Assembly (NCBI GenBank): GCA_022837365.1
Contig: JALHHV010000088.1
Span: forward strand, 1 to 6,264
Length of the DNA stretch: 6,264 bases
Direction: 5' to 3'
Source: Desulfovibrio sp.
Lineage (GTDB): Bacteria; Desulfobacterota; Desulfovibrionia; Desulfovibrionales; Desulfovibrionaceae
Shown piece after piece: positions 5,599 through 6,264 of the stretch. The stretch's first letter is position 1; every line of letters begins with the position of its first letter. Made by a program: the position numbers and the translations under genes. The notes beneath the pieces are model-generated. The model saw only the letters and a program-made list of their open reading frames with translations. It had not been told where the DNA came from and made no database searches.

Positions 5599-6264
5599 TC
5601 AGCCCTCGGGATCGCCTTTCCGCGCGGGCGCGCAGTTCCCTTCGGTCAGGAACGAGCGTTCCTCGTCGGTGAGCACGACGCGCTCGATTATGGGATACGC
5701 CGCGCTGGGGGGCTGGACCGTGCGGGGTTCCGGCCTTTCGTCCGCGCCCGCCGCGTCTGTCCTCACCATTTCCTCGCGCCAGACGCCGGGCTGCGCGGGC
5801 TCCCGCTCGCGCGCCATCAGGACGAGCCGCTTGGAGTGCTCCAGCAGCCGGGCGAAGCGCCCCGGCGCGTGCAGCCCGCTTTCACGTCCTTCGTGGCTGC
5901 GCGCGGAATACAGGGTGTGCGGCACGTGGACGAAGCGCGCCCCGCCCAGGGCGAAGCGCAGGAAGCACTCGTGGTCGTCGGCGTCGGCGGTTTCGTCGAA
6001 GGGGCCGAAGCGATCGTGCAGGGCGCGGCGGTACAGCTTGGCCACCCCGCACAGGTACCAGCTGCGGAACGAGGCGTCGAAGGAATGTTCCGGCAGGCGG
6101 AACTCGCGCAGGATGCGCATGTCGTCGTCCACCACGAACATGTCGGCGTAGGCGAAGTCCGCCGTGTCGTCCATGAGCGGCCGGGCCAGGGTGGAGAACA
6201 GCTGCGGGTGGCAGATGTCGTCCGCCGGGACGAAGGTGCAGTACTCCCCGGAGCACTGCGCGAG
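5599..6264 (-). CDS. GT2 glycosyltransferase, C-terminal part (start beyond right edge)
   Basis: The minus-strand frame is open from the right edge to a TGA at 5599-5601 and gives 221 residues; its N-terminus lies outside the window. An internal ATG at 6172-6174 is not the start, because clear family sequence continues upstream of it. At visible residues 5-20, SGEYCTFVPADDICHP is the typical GT2 segment around the metal-binding D-D motif (PADD, 13-16). YADMFVVDDDMRI (39-51) and WYLCGVAKLYRR (69-80) follow. ADADDHECFLRFALGG (93-108) is the acceptor/base region, equivalent to the E-D-x-x-L-x-x-R motif of the family. After about residue 165 comes a proline- and charge-rich tail (ERPEPRTVQPP) with no recognised domain. 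The missing part should hold the first strand and the nucleotide-binding motif. Codon usage is extremely GC-rich (70% GC at 6181-6240). It converges on the plus-strand run and so belongs to a separate transcription unit. Sugar specificity cannot be read. Confidence 0.88.
   Translation of the reverse strand, partial: LAQCSGEYCTFVPADDICHPQLFSTLARPLMDDTADFAYADMFVVDDDMRILREFRLPEHSFDASFRSWYLCGVAKLYRRALHDRFGPFDETADADDHECFLRFALGGARFVHVPHTLYSARSHEGRESGLHAPGRFARLLEHSKRLVLMAREREPAQPGVWREEMVRTDAAGADERPEPRTVQPPSAAYPIIERVVLTDEERSFLTEGNCAPARKGDPEG

Noticed and set aside
5570..6151. Plus-strand open frame of 193 codons
   Set aside because: It is antisense to the minus-strand GT2 gene; its Arg- and Ser-rich translation has no domain pattern.
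6172..6174. ATG at 6172-6174 as the true start of the minus-strand gene
   Set aside because: The frame continues upstream with recognisable GT2 sequence (SGEYCTFVPADD) to the window edge, so the start is outside the window.
5882..6256. Second minus-strand open frame overlapping the GT2 gene
   Set aside because: Its His-, Arg- and Pro-rich sequence is typical of a shifted frame, while the 5599-6264 frame carries the GT2 motifs.

Overview
The window reads as a surface-glycan (O-antigen, capsule or glycoprotein glycan) biosynthesis locus from a GC-rich Gram-negative bacterium. The GC-rich flanks mixed with AT-rich glycosyltransferase genes, and the TPR-plus-GT2 protein, bring to mind Desulfovibrio-type deltaproteobacteria. 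That placement is an impression from style and composition, not a database match. There are no RNA genes, CRISPR arrays, insertion sequences or recognisable attachment sites.

Layout: (a) 1-78 is the last 25 codons of a GC-rich plus-strand gene. (b) 112-1380 encodes a 422-residue protein with TPR-like helical repeats followed by a GT2 glycosyltransferase domain. (c) 1381-1486 is a spacer holding a tiny open frame that may be a gene remnant. (d) 1487-3367 encodes a 626-residue protein with two GT2 catalytic domains in tandem. (e) 3408-4526 encodes a 372-residue protein with hallmarks of the GT92/DUF23-like glycosyltransferases. (f) 4566-5348 encodes a 260-residue class I SAM-dependent methyltransferase. 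(g) 5391-5462 is a strong intrinsic terminator closing the plus-strand run. (h) The convergent minus-strand gene at 5599-6264 is the C-terminal 221 residues of another GT2 glycosyltransferase, whose start lies beyond the right edge.

Composition changes sharply. Hand counts of 60-base rows give about 60% GC at 1141-1200, 25% at 1621-1680, 23% at 3841-3900, 50% at 4681-4740 and 70% at 6181-6240. The three-gene block (tandem GT2, GT92-like, methyltransferase) therefore looks like an acquired cassette set between GC-rich glycosyltransferase genes of the resident type.

The four complete plus-strand genes are each preceded by a good Shine-Dalgarno sequence, lie 39 to 106 bases apart and share one terminator, so they are probably co-transcribed. 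A plausible joint role, by inference, is building a strain-variable glycan: at least four glycosyl-transfer active sites add sugars in sequence, and the methyltransferase modifies or caps the product. No polymerase, flippase, sugar-nucleotide synthesis or export gene is in view, so the glycan and its carrier (lipid or protein) cannot be named. I do not see a clearly new kind of system; the most distinctive parts are the tandem-GT2/GT92-like/methyltransferase cassette and a few local sequence oddities listed as findings.
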